Origin: JAZNOQ01 sp045589215 | GTDB taxonomy: Bacteria; Bacillota; Clostridia; Oscillospirales; CAG-272 | Assembly (NCBI GenBank): GCA_045589215.1 | Contig: JAZNOQ010000124.1 | Location: 1 to 8,069, forward strand | Reading direction: 5' to 3' | Length of the DNA: 8,069 bases | Shown: in pieces, positions 1 through 6,414 of the stretch | Position numbering within the stretch: position 1 is the stretch's first letter | Layout of the letters: each line of letters starts with the position of its first letter | Notes under the pieces: model-generated | The model's input: only the letters and a program-made list of their open reading frames with translations | Database searches by the model: none | What the model was told of the DNA's origin: nothing | Made by a program: the position numbers and the translations under genes

Positions 1-508
1 CCTCACCAATGGTGTAAGCGCCGTTCATGAGAGAAAGCTCGGCTCCCGAAAGAACGGTTGGCGATCGCTCGCCAAGCATAAAGGCGGTTGCCAGCATAGA
101 CGTGCAGGTGCTTTTTCCGTGCATACCCGCAATACCGATGCGATGATGATAGACCTGCATCAGGTATCCGAGATAATCGGAACGGGAGATCAGGGGCTTA
201 CCCGAACGCTTTGCCTCCTGATATTCGGGATTTTCCGCCGATATGGCAACGGTGTAAACCACTGCGTCGTAGCGCGCCACATTGGCGGCGTCATGTGCGG
301 AGAAGACGGGGATCCCTGCCTCGCGCAGGCGCGCGGTTTGCGGATTTTCGGATCGGTCGGAGCCTCCGACGATATATCCAAGTGCCGCCGACATTTGCGC
401 CAGTGCCGACATGCTGATTCCCCCTATACCGATAAAGAAAATGCTGTGGCAGTATTTGAGCATTCCTTCAATGCGCTCATATCCGTAATGCGTATTTTCC
501 AGTGACAT
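1..508 (-). CDS. murC: UDP-N-acetylmuramate--L-alanine ligase, N-terminal part (runs off the left edge)
   Basis: MurC is the cytoplasmic ATP-dependent ligase that adds L-alanine to UDP-N-acetylmuramic acid, the first amino acid of the peptidoglycan stem peptide. About 169 residues are visible. They show the Rossmann-like UDP-binding start FIGIGGISMSALA (residues 25-37), the GGSDRSE segment (48-54), and the Mur-ligase ATP-binding loop AGMHGKSTCTSM (127-138). A family-typical SGAELS follows near 154. The usual family loop is GTHGKTTT, so this is a mild variant with the catalytic lysine kept. The start ATG (complement of 506-508) follows a strong AAAGGGGG ribosome binding site at 515-522. A typical MurC has about 450 residues, so the ATPase remainder and C-terminal domain lie outside the window. 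The gene is divergent from spoVG. Identification is secure. Confidence 0.95.
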   Translation of the reverse strand, partial: MSLENTHYGYERIEGMLKYCHSIFFIGIGGISMSALAQMSAALGYIVGGSDRSENPQTARLREAGIPVFSAHDAANVARYDAVVYTVAISAENPEYQEAKRSGKPLISRSDYLGYLMQVYHHRIGIAGMHGKSTCTSMLATAFMLGERSPTVLSGAELSLMNGAYTIGE

Positions 509-555
509 AAAAGGCCCCCTTTGCTGTACTCCGCTCATATCCAATCCAGTGTATG

Positions 556-574
556 ACATATTTTAACGATATGT
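556..574. promoter_or_regulatory. Inverted repeat ACATAT-N7-ATATGT in the murC/spoVG divergent region
   Basis: A perfect 6-bp inverted repeat with a 7-base spacer lies about 50 bases upstream of murC. TGACA occurs directly repeated at 554 and 574, two helical turns apart. It falls where a murC promoter would be expected: a TTGTCA hexamer reads on the minus strand here, but no convincing -10 box follows at normal spacing. It may be an operator or chance AT-rich symmetry. Confidence 0.25.
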
Positions 575-636
575 GACAAAACAGTTTACGAACCCGGCAA
601 AAAAAATTTGAATTTCACAAAAATATGCCATTTTCA

Positions 637-667
637 TTGAATAACGGTCACAAAAGAACTGTATAAT
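637..667 (+). promoter_or_regulatory. Probable sigma-A-type promoter of spoVG
   Basis: There is a perfect -10 box TATAAT at 662-667 and a TTGAAT -35-like hexamer at 637-642. The spacing of 19 bases is longer than the usual 17. An A-rich tract (about 599-606) and AT-rich DNA upstream could act as an UP element. GTCACA at 647-652 lies between the two boxes, and the same motif is found 9 bases from the -10 box of the lipoprotein operon. I do not see a sigma-H type pair, the class that drives Bacillus subtilis spoVG. Confidence 0.6.
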
Positions 668-711
668 AATGACATCAGTAAAATTACAGCACTGAACGGA
701 GGATTAACACC

Positions 712-1029
712 ATGCAAATTACCGATATCAAAGTAAGAAAGCTGTTTGATGAAGGACCGATGAAGGCGATTGTTTCCGTAACCTTTGACGGTCAGCTCGC
801 CGTTCACGACATCAAGGTCATCAACGCGCGCGACAAGTATTTTATCGTTATGCCCAGCCGCAAGAATTCCGACGAGACCTATCGCGACATCGTACATCCG
901 ATCAACGCGCAGTTCCGTGCGGTTCTCGAGTCGTCGATCATCTCGGCATATGACGCGGCAGTTATCGCAGCCGCGGAGGAAGCCGCCCTTCTAGACAGCG
1001 AGCCCGTCGAGGAGGTCGCAGGCGTCTGA
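712..1029 (+). CDS. spoVG: SpoVG-family nucleic-acid-binding regulator
   Basis: This is a 105-residue protein of the SpoVG family. Members are small site-specific DNA/RNA-binding regulators that affect sporulation, asymmetric division and, in several Firmicutes, envelope and virulence genes. The fold spans roughly residues 1-85. It opens with the typical ITDIKVRKL (3-11) and includes MKAIVSVTFDGQLAVHDIKV (residues 17-36), the signature segment FIVMPSRK (44-51) and the end of the conserved core, YRDIVHPIN (57-65). The tail from about residue 86 is acidic and rich in Ala and Glu, and varies across the family. The ATG is preceded by GGAGG at 698-702 with a 9-base gap. It is a single-gene unit with its own promoter and terminator, divergent from murC. 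In Bacillus spoVG sits next to purR/yabJ and glmU, so this neighbourhood differs. Confidence 0.96.
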   Translation: MQITDIKVRKLFDEGPMKAIVSVTFDGQLAVHDIKVINARDKYFIVMPSRKNSDETYRDIVHPINAQFRAVLESSIISAYDAAVIAAAEEAALLDSEPVEEVAGV

Positions 1030-1057
1030 AGCCTTCCCCGAAAGCACAAAGTAATAC

Positions 1058-1092
1058 AACCGTTCGAAGGTCTCTTCGGGCGGTTATTTTTT
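1058..1092 (+). terminator. Intrinsic terminator of spoVG
   Basis: A 12-bp stem pairs AACCGTTCGAAG (1058-1069) with CTTCGGGCGGTT (1074-1085), including two G-T type pairs. It closes a 4-base loop and is followed by A and six T (1087-1092). It lies 28 bases after the spoVG stop. The same hairpin could partly stop transcription of the convergent lipid kinase gene, although its minus-strand T tail is weak. Confidence 0.85.
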
Positions 1093-1130
1093 ATGCCGTA
1101 ACGGATAGACGGAACTCGGCGACCCGTGCT

Positions 1131-2138
1131 TTATACCTCGGTCGGCACCTTCCATCGGCGTGCCATCACCGACTCCGCCTCATCGTGTCGTGTATCGGCA
1201 GGAAGCGAGCATCCTCTCGGCAGTAAGAGCTTGATCTTCGCGGGACAGATCTCAGCATTCAAAACCTCGGTCTCTCCGATCTCTCCGTCTCCGCAGACCG
1301 CCGTAGCCTTCGGGAAGCGCACCGTGAAGCGTTCACAGCGGCGGTACTCCGCGATCTCCTTTTCGATGATATGCTCCTCAAGAAGGAATGTCCCCTTTTT
1401 ATAGCTATCAAGGAGGCGAAGCAGCTCGATGCGGGAGACGTTCTTTACCTTGCACAGATCGATCTTTCCGTCCTGCATCAAGGCATAAGGCGCGGGATAA
1501 TATCCACCCCCGTAGAACCTGCCGTTTGCGGCAAGCAGAAACATGAGGTCAAAGCGTTCAAAGGGTTCTCCGTCCACGGAGATCTCACCCACAAGCCCTG
1601 GCTTATCTACCATCGCCATCAGTATCCCAACGTAATAAGCAAAGCTTGAAGCGACAAGCGGAAGCTTCTTCGCGCGGTCGGTGCAAGAGACCACATAGCA
1701 GTCAAAGCCCATGTTGAGGATATTGAGCGAATACGCGTCAAGCCCGTTGTCCCCCGTGTAGTGGATCGCATCGATCGCGACGGGCTTTCCCGCCATCTGC
1801 GCTTCAAGGCTTGTGAAAAGCTTCGGGAAGGAAAAGCTTCTGACGAAATCGTTGCCCGTTCCCGCAGGGATGACACCGAGCGTCACATTGTCGTATCCCG
1901 CAATTCCGCTTGCGACCTCGCTGACCATACCGTCGCCACCGCAGGCAAAGATCACCTTTTCACCGGGGTTCATTTCGCAGATCTCACGCGCAATGCGCGT
2001 CGCATCTCCGCGGCAGTCGGTCATACAGATCTCGTAGGAGAGATCGTTGCTTTCGGAATATTCACGGATCATTTCGCAGATATGCGTTGCGAATTTTCCC
2101 TTTCCCGCCACGGGATTCACAATAAATGAGTACTTCAT
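1131..2138 (-). CDS. YegS/DgkB-type diacylglycerol (lipid) kinase
   Basis: This is a 335-residue member of the diacylglycerol kinase catalytic-domain family. These are soluble or membrane-associated enzymes that phosphorylate diacylglycerol or related lipids with ATP; in Gram-positives DgkB recycles diacylglycerol released by lipoteichoic acid synthesis. Motifs in order: NPVAGKGK (8-15), the nucleotide loop GGDGMVSEVASG (67-78), PAGTGNDFVRS (91-101), a glycine-rich GGGYYPAP segment (210-217) followed by DGKID (223-227), and DGE (284-286), corresponding to the late acidic motif. The family loop is normally GGDGT, so Met71 is a substitution. The reading frame stays open 64 codons further upstream, but I chose the ATG at 2138 because a GGGGGATC ribosome binding site precedes it and the NPVAGKGK motif then sits at the usual place. 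Exact substrate is uncertain; family assignment is firm. Confidence 0.9.
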   Translation of the reverse strand: MKYSFIVNPVAGKGKFATHICEMIREYSESNDLSYEICMTDCRGDATRIAREICEMNPGEKVIFACGGDGMVSEVASGIAGYDNVTLGVIPAGTGNDFVRSFSFPKLFTSLEAQMAGKPVAIDAIHYTGDNGLDAYSLNILNMGFDCYVVSCTDRAKKLPLVASSFAYYVGILMAMVDKPGLVGEISVDGEPFERFDLMFLLAANGRFYGGGYYPAPYALMQDGKIDLCKVKNVSRIELLRLLDSYKKGTFLLEEHIIEKEIAEYRRCERFTVRFPKATAVCGDGEIGETEVLNAEICPAKIKLLLPRGCSLPADTRHDEAESVMARRWKVPTEV

Positions 2139-2177
2139 AAGATCCCCCGCTCCCTCAGTAATGCCTATATTATAACC

Positions 2178-2206
2178 ATTATAACAGAATTCCCCTCTTT
2201 TGTCTA
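2178..2206 (-). promoter_or_regulatory. Extended -10 promoter of the lipid kinase gene
   Basis: Read on the minus strand, TAGACA (complement of 2201-2206) is followed after exactly 17 bases by TATAAT (2178-2183), preceded by TGT as in an extended -10. A second TATAAT lies 9 bases further downstream (2169-2174), so GTTATAAT is present twice in tandem. This could give two start sites. The upstream open codons of the kinase frame overlap this promoter, which supports the ATG at 2138. Confidence 0.75.
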
Positions 2207-2324
2207 TACCTTTTTCGCGATTTTGATATTTTTGCTGTTCTCCGCGATGAGGCATATCACACCGAGAAGCCCTTTTGCATACAATGCTTCTGTAACCGAT
2301 TTCCAACGAAAGGAAGTGTTCCCT

Positions 2325-2576
2325 ATGCAACTCGACGAACGTTCAATCAATCGCCTTCTCTCTCTGAATGATAAGCAGCTCGAGGAGCTGATCCTGAAGA
2401 TCGGCAAGGAGAGCGGGATCGACCTCGGCACGTTCCATATCTCCTCAACCGATGCACAGTCGATCCGAAGCGCCCTTCGGGGCTTCACCTCCGCAGATCT
2501 TGAACGCGCAAATGAGGCACTGCACGCCTATCAAAGCGGTAGATACGGCAAAACGAACCCCAAAAGCAATCAGTAA
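2325..2576 (+). CDS. Small helical protein of unknown function, first gene of a three-gene cluster
   Basis: This is an 83-residue protein that I cannot assign to a named family. Sequence pattern suggests an all-helical, soluble fold: a helix around residues 5-13, a second at about 15-29 (NDKQLEELILKIGKES), a loop GIDLGTFHISS, then helices around 42-52 and 56-69, and a polar tail. There is no signal peptide, membrane segment or cysteine. The ATG at 2325 is chosen because AAAGGAAG sits at about 2309-2316 directly before it. An in-frame ATG at 2223 would add 34 residues of unlikely composition without a ribosome binding site. The next gene starts 23 bases after the stop, so they are probably co-transcribed. 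It is divergent from the lipid kinase; I see no clear promoter of its own. The short length and conserved-looking repeated helical turns suggest a scaffold or adaptor, but that is a guess. Confidence 0.75.
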   Translation: MQLDERSINRLLSLNDKQLEELILKIGKESGIDLGTFHISSTDAQSIRSALRGFTSADLERANEALHAYQSGRYGKTNPKSNQ

Positions 2577-2599
2577 CGTAGAGAGAGAAAGGAGACGGT

Positions 2600-3031
2600 A
2601 TGCCCGAAGAACAGGAACAACTCGGCGGTCTCGGTATTCCAAGCCTTGCAGATGCCATCGAAAAGCTGAAGGCGCATCCCGAGATCATCTCTATGGCGGC
2701 ATCCGTCCTCGGTCAAAGCGCGGAGATGCCTCCGACACCACCCGCAGAGGATGCCACGCCTCCCGAACCCATTTCCGATGAAAAAGCCGATACCTCCGCA
2801 TTCAGCGGCTCGGTCTCGGATGCACTCCCGAGTCTCATGGGACTTCTTGGTCCGATGGCATCAAACGGGGGCGGTAGCAAAGAAGGAAAGCCGCATCACG
2901 GGAACGGGATCGGGCGCAGCACGGCACTTCTGCTTGCTTTGAAGCCCTATCTCTCAAAATCCCGATGCGAAACGATCGACAGGCTCGTACAGCTCGGAAA
3001 GCTCGGAGAGATCCTCGAAAAGCTCTCGTAA
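2600..3031 (+). CDS. Unknown protein with two short helical regions joined by a Pro/Glu/Gly-rich linker
   Basis: This 143-residue protein is unrecognised. Four zones are visible. Residues 13-40 form a helical stretch (SLADAIEKLKAHPEIISMAA). Residues 43-66 are a Pro/Glu/Asp-rich linker. Residues 70-88 are a mildly hydrophobic stretch (SVSDALPSLMGLLGPM), followed by Gly/Lys/His-rich residues 90-105. Residues 106-142 form a basic amphipathic helical end, including ALLLALKPYLSKSRCETIDR (109-128) and GKLGEILEKL. The end resembles a motif I associate with uncharacterised clostridial proteins, but I cannot name the family. No signal peptide or true membrane segment is present. The ATG follows a strong AAAGGAGA ribosome binding site (2588-2595). 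It lies 23 bases after the first gene and 31 bases before the third. The pattern of two structured ends with a disordered centre suggests a bridging or assembly protein; this is inference. Confidence 0.78.
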   Translation: MPEEQEQLGGLGIPSLADAIEKLKAHPEIISMAASVLGQSAEMPPTPPAEDATPPEPISDEKADTSAFSGSVSDALPSLMGLLGPMASNGGGSKEGKPHHGNGIGRSTALLLALKPYLSKSRCETIDRLVQLGKLGEILEKLS

Positions 3032-3062
3032 ATTCGCACCATAGAAAGGCACGGTAGACGCT

Positions 3063-3518
3063 ATGTATTCCAGAAGCCTTGACAGCCGCCGCATATCCAC
3101 GGCACTCCCCAGCCATTACGGCGGCAGTGCCTTCCGTGCGGACGGAACCCCCACGCCGATCCCCGTGAAACGCGAGTATGACCTACATCCAAAGAGCGCG
3201 GACAGCCACGATCCCCGCCCCCCCGAAAGGTCCGACAAATCGGCTCTTCCCCCACAGGATATAGAAGCGGAAACGCCCATAGAGGCAGAGCCTCCCGAAG
3301 GCGGGGACACGGGTGTCTCTATGGAAGCTTCCCCATCTGTTCCGAAAGCCGACGAGAAAAAGGACGAGGGTGCATTTCTTTCTCGCCTTCTCGACGGCAT
3401 ACTCCCCGGGGTACGAGAGGACGATCTCCTCCTGCTTCTCCTGATCCTCTTGCTTTCAAGGGAAAAGGGCAACGAGGATGCGCTCGTCCTGCTCGCATAT
3501 CTGCTCCTCGCGAAATGA
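3063..3518 (+). CDS. Unknown protein with a disordered acidic middle and a leucine-rich C-terminal hairpin
   Basis: This 151-residue protein is the last gene of the cluster. The N-terminus carries a short motif, LPSHYGGSAFR (15-25). Residues about 28-105 are low-complexity, rich in Pro, Glu, Asp, Ser and Lys, and probably disordered. The C-terminus has two very hydrophobic runs, DLLLLLLILLL (121-131) and ALVLLAYLLLA (140-150), joined by the charged turn SREKGNED. Each run is only 11 residues, too short to cross a bilayer as a normal helix, so a re-entrant, peripheral or self-assembling hairpin is more likely. I recall similar acidic-plus-poly-Leu endings in uncharacterised clostridial proteins but cannot name a family. 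The ATG has only a modest ribosome binding site, AAAGG at 3045-3049, spaced 13 bases. The gene ends 31 bases before a strong hairpin terminator. Confidence 0.75.
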   Translation: MYSRSLDSRRISTALPSHYGGSAFRADGTPTPIPVKREYDLHPKSADSHDPRPPERSDKSALPPQDIEAETPIEAEPPEGGDTGVSMEASPSVPKADEKKDEGAFLSRLLDGILPGVREDDLLLLLLILLLSREKGNEDALVLLAYLLLAK

Positions 3519-3549
3519 TCCTCGGCAGCTTTAAAGTAGCAATCAAACG

Positions 3550-3590
3550 AGGGACTGTCTCAATCGTCAAGAGACAGTCCCTGTTGTTTA
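3550..3590. terminator. Shared terminator hairpin between two convergent operons
   Basis: A perfect 12-bp stem, AGGGACTGTCTC (3550-3561) with GAGACAGTCCCT (3571-3582), closes a 9-base loop. The T tracts are short on both sides: GTTGTTT after it on plus, CGTTTGATT on minus. Its place between two converging gene sets suggests it stops both. The inner stem CTGTCTC/GAGACAG is also found in the leuS terminator. Confidence 0.75.
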
Positions 3591-3595
3591 CACGG

Positions 3596-5185
3596 CTATT
3601 CATTTGAAGCCTGCGGAAGTGTTCCCTCCTGCCAATTTCCGACCGATACACGGGTGACCGCTTCGGCGCTTCCCTCGGGAATAAGCACGCGCATCGAGTA
3701 GCGCAGGATGAAATAGAGATGCTCGGAAACGCCCGTTGATACCGCCTCGTAAAGGTCCTCCGCCTTTTGTGCCGAGCGGAGATCAAGGAGAAGAAGATCA
3801 AAGGCTTCGACAATGCTTCCGAGATACCGATCGCTGTCGCGCGTCGCGAGAAATTCGGGAGAAAATGCGATCCCGACCGCCGTCTCAGGAGCTTTTTCGT
3901 TGACCGCACGCGCAATGGCTTGCAGCTCCCGAACGGCATCCTCAGTAGAGAATGCGCCGTCTCCCCCGTCCTTGTCACCGTCCGCATCAAAAAGTCCGTC
4001 ACAGTCAAGAAGGATGACCTCCTGCGCCCCCGCTTCGGCAATCTCAGAAAGAAGTGCCGTTTCGTAGGCATAAAGCACCGAGCGCGAATAACCGTCTCCG
4101 TCCGAAAAATAACGCATCGGAAGGATGCAGGAAACGTAGATCTCTCTTGACAGGAAGGGATCCAGGATCTCCGAGATCCGAAGGTCTGACGCAGCTTCTC
4201 CGTCAAGTCCGAGTCCTTCGTCTGTTTTAGAGGAAAAGAGGAGCTTTCCTTCCGCATTCCGCAAGATCAGCGATACTGCCGTGACACCTGCATTTGCAAA
4301 TCTCTGCGCCTCACTTCTGATCGAGCCCATAGTCGCTCCCTCGAGCGAAACGATACCCGCGTTCAAATCAGGGATCGCAAGGTCGCGCCCGAAGGGGATA
4401 GTCTCCGACTCGCTTTCGGGCTCGGTCGTGATATCGGAGCTGTCTTCGGGAACACTGACGCGGTCCTTTAAGAGATTTCCGAGAATGACAGCAGAAACCC
4501 CCGACAGAAGTACGGTCACGAGAATTCCGAAAAGAAGCCGTTTCGAAATACGGATCCTTCGCAGAAGCGACCAGATACCGCCGAGAATACCGAATATAAG
4601 CGCGCGCAAATTGTCTTTTCTGCGTTTTTTTCGGATCTTTTTCAGAAGCTCCGCACGTTCAAGCTCTGCGCGCATCCGCATAATTTCATCGGGCGTTCTT
4701 TCTGTCTCGGGAGCTGTCAAACGGCACTCCGTCGTTTTCTTTTCTTCGGGAGAGGCGTGTTCCTTTTTTGCCGCAGCTCTACGCCGCACATTATTCCGTC
4801 TGTTTTCCCTCGAAGGCGTTTTTTCTTCGCGGCTTTCCGTGAAAGCGACCTTTTCTTCGGCCGCCTGCAACGCGGCAGCCCGCTCTTTTTCCGCCCGTTC
4901 CTTTTCGGCCTCCGCCCTTGCTCGTTCCTCACGGGCAAGCCGCTCGCGAAGAGCCTCGATCCGCGGATCGGGCTTCGGGGGCGAGGGCTTTTCTTCTTTC
5001 TCGGGCTCGGGAGGCGGTACGGGCTCCTCCTCGATCACCCTTCCCCACTTCATCCGAACGGGACGTGCGGGGGGCGCGTCCTTCGCCGTAACTTCGTCGG
5101 TCGCCTTCGAGCCGTCTTTTTCATCCTCGCGCGGTTCACACGTCTCTACGAGTGTCTCCTCATCCTTTTCTTCGGATCGGTCCAT
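3596..5185 (-). CDS. Bitopic membrane protein with charged coiled-coil cytoplasmic half and possible TIM-barrel outer domain
   Basis: This 529-residue protein has no confident name. Residues 1-215 are hydrophilic: acidic at first, then Pro/Glu-rich (50-75), a strongly charged Ala/Glu/Arg helix likely to form a coiled coil (73-115), a basic Arg/Asn/Lys stretch (125-150), and a second charged helix (165-190) ending in KKIRKKRRK. A membrane segment lies at about 217-237. The basic flank before it places the N-terminus inside. Residues 270-515 alternate beta-like runs (VTAVSLILR, IYVSCILPM, EVILLDCDGLF, TAVGIAFSP, FDLLLLDLRS, LYFILRYSM) with helices, as in a TIM barrel such as extracellular glycoside-hydrolase-like domains. 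D394, D396, E444 and D468 sit at strand ends. An Asp/Gly-rich loop (400-410) resembles calcium-binding loops. The ATG at 5185 follows AAAGGGGGG. It begins 41 bases after the lipoprotein gene stop and is probably co-transcribed. Confidence 0.8.
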   Translation of the reverse strand: MDRSEEKDEETLVETCEPREDEKDGSKATDEVTAKDAPPARPVRMKWGRVIEEEPVPPPEPEKEEKPSPPKPDPRIEALRERLAREERARAEAEKERAEKERAAALQAAEEKVAFTESREEKTPSRENRRNNVRRRAAAKKEHASPEEKKTTECRLTAPETERTPDEIMRMRAELERAELLKKIRKKRRKDNLRALIFGILGGIWSLLRRIRISKRLLFGILVTVLLSGVSAVILGNLLKDRVSVPEDSSDITTEPESESETIPFGRDLAIPDLNAGIVSLEGATMGSIRSEAQRFANAGVTAVSLILRNAEGKLLFSSKTDEGLGLDGEAASDLRISEILDPFLSREIYVSCILPMRYFSDGDGYSRSVLYAYETALLSEIAEAGAQEVILLDCDGLFDADGDKDGGDGAFSTEDAVRELQAIARAVNEKAPETAVGIAFSPEFLATRDSDRYLGSIVEAFDLLLLDLRSAQKAEDLYEAVSTGVSEHLYFILRYSMRVLIPEGSAEAVTRVSVGNWQEGTLPQASNE

Positions 5186-5226
5186 CGCGCTCCCCCCCTT
5201 TCGTCAATTTTCAAGGCGTTCGCAAT

Positions 5227-6414
5227 TTATCGGTGCGAGCGCCGTTTTTTTCGGTCTTCCTTTTCTTTTCGGTCGGCACGCACCGACAATACGACCCACC
5301 ACAGAATGACCGCCATAGCGGCAAGTCCAAGCAGGACGTATCCGGTCACGAGAAGCGTATGCTCAAGATCAAAAAAACGTCCCTGCCGAAGCATCGTGAG
5401 ATCAAGCGACTCACAGTAACCGTTCGGCACAAATTCAAGCTCCGCCTCTCTCTCGTCGAGAAGCGCGAGGAGGGTGTAGGTCTGGTATCCGTCGTACAGC
5501 GGCGCCCCTTCACCGTAGCAGTTCAGAAGGACGTGCTGATAATCCTTCTCCTCACGGCGAATGATAAAATATGCGTCTGCCGTTTCCACGACCGCACTGT
5601 ATTCGCCGATTTTAAGCGCAAACGCCGCATCCTCGTACGCCTTCTGCATTTCGCCTCTCATAAAGTAGTAGCCGTTTTCGTTCTGCTCCTCGTCTTCCCC
5701 GTAGGCTTCGACGAGAGCGACAAAATCGGCACCCGTAAGGAGCTGCCTTTCGAGATCCTCAAGAAGCGTGCGGTTCTCCGCATCGCTCCTTCCGTTGTCC
5801 TTAAAGACCGCAATGTGCCGCGTCCTGGCGTATACGTCCTCGTCCATAACGATCGAAACGACCTTCGCGACGTCCGACTCGATGAGCCCGAGATAATTCA
5901 CATAGGAGTAAAGAAGGTTATTCTCGAGAATGCCGACGGCAGAAGCAAAGCGCGCGTAGCGGTCGGTCATATAATTTTCGTGGAGCATTTTTTTATATTC
6001 GTGCATCCCGCCAAGGGAGGAAACAAGCTCGCTCATATCCTCCTCCACGAGGTTCTGGACGTCGTCTTCTCCGTATCCGATCTCCGCGGACAGTGAAAGA
6101 ATGGCGTACTTCTCTCTGATCGCACCGTACACGAGCGTGTTCAGCTCCTCTCTGTGACGTGCGCGGCTCTCCGCAGTATCAAAGGCATCATCGCCGTACG
6201 TGCTTTTCAGAGCTGCCTGATACGTCATTGTGAGGTAAAAGAGCTCATCGTAACAGACCGTGTATCCATCGACCGTTCCGACCGCGCGGGCTTCCCCCGC
6301 CTTCGGCTTGATCTCTCGGTATCCGCACCCCGTAAGGCTCATAAGGGTAAGCAGGAGCGCGAGAAGCATCGTGGTAACGCGGGGTGCGACCGGTTTTTCG
6401 TAGATCCTTCGCAT
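5227..6414 (-). CDS. Parvulin-like lipoprotein with C-terminal membrane anchor (second tandem paralog)
   Basis: This 395-residue exported lipoprotein is related to the PrsA/SurA type of foldases, which assist folding outside the membrane. A signal peptide ends in the lipobox LTGC with lipidated Cys30. A SurA-N-like helical region covers about 45-180. A parvulin (rotamase) domain spans about 196-290, with TRHIAVF (198-204) matching the family HILV strand and FMRGEM...AAFALKIGEYSAVV (251-276) its second half. The late family histidine (G-x-H-I-I) reads AYFIIR here, so catalysis is doubtful. FVPNGYC (328-334) precedes a membrane helix at 352-377 and a basic tail. The start ATG overlaps the previous gene stop as TAATG and lacks a good ribosome binding site, which implies translational coupling. 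A later Met16 would shorten the signal peptide and is less likely. It is homologous along its length to the gene upstream. Confidence 0.85.
   Translation of the reverse strand: MRRIYEKPVAPRVTTMLLALLLTLMSLTGCGYREIKPKAGEARAVGTVDGYTVCYDELFYLTMTYQAALKSTYGDDAFDTAESRARHREELNTLVYGAIREKYAILSLSAEIGYGEDDVQNLVEEDMSELVSSLGGMHEYKKMLHENYMTDRYARFASAVGILENNLLYSYVNYLGLIESDVAKVVSIVMDEDVYARTRHIAVFKDNGRSDAENRTLLEDLERQLLTGADFVALVEAYGEDEEQNENGYYFMRGEMQKAYEDAAFALKIGEYSAVVETADAYFIIRREEKDYQHVLLNCYGEGAPLYDGYQTYTLLALLDEREAELEFVPNGYCESLDLTMLRQGRFFDLEHTLLVTGYVLLGLAAMAVILWWVVLSVRADRKEKEDRKKRRSHR

Noticed and set aside
119..505. 128-codon open frame on the plus strand
   Set aside because: It is antisense to murC, whose motifs are clear on the minus strand.
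604..615. AAATT-TG-AATTT palindrome upstream of spoVG
   Set aside because: It is short and purely AT-rich, easily due to chance in this tract. It is not reported as an operator.
2223..2324. 34-codon upstream extension of the first small cluster gene
   Set aside because: There is no ribosome binding site at 2223, while a good one precedes the ATG at 2325. The extra residues have unlikely composition.
2139..2330. 64-codon upstream extension of the lipid kinase frame
   Set aside because: It overlaps the kinase promoter and lacks a ribosome binding site. The family motif is correctly placed from the ATG at 2138.
3319..4257. 312-codon open frame on the minus strand
   Set aside because: It is out of frame with the membrane protein gene and runs through the terminator into the third cluster gene. 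Its composition is Arg/Ser-rich, as expected for a shadow frame.
4281..5309. 342-codon open frame on the plus strand
   Set aside because: It lies antisense over the charged membrane protein gene. Its Ser/Arg/Phe-rich product reflects Glu/Lys/Ala codons read backwards, and it has no plausible domain.
5152..6096. 314-codon open frame on the plus strand
   Set aside because: It is antisense to the second lipoprotein gene and the start of the next. The minus-strand product has a lipobox and a parvulin domain, and the plus-strand one has nothing recognisable.
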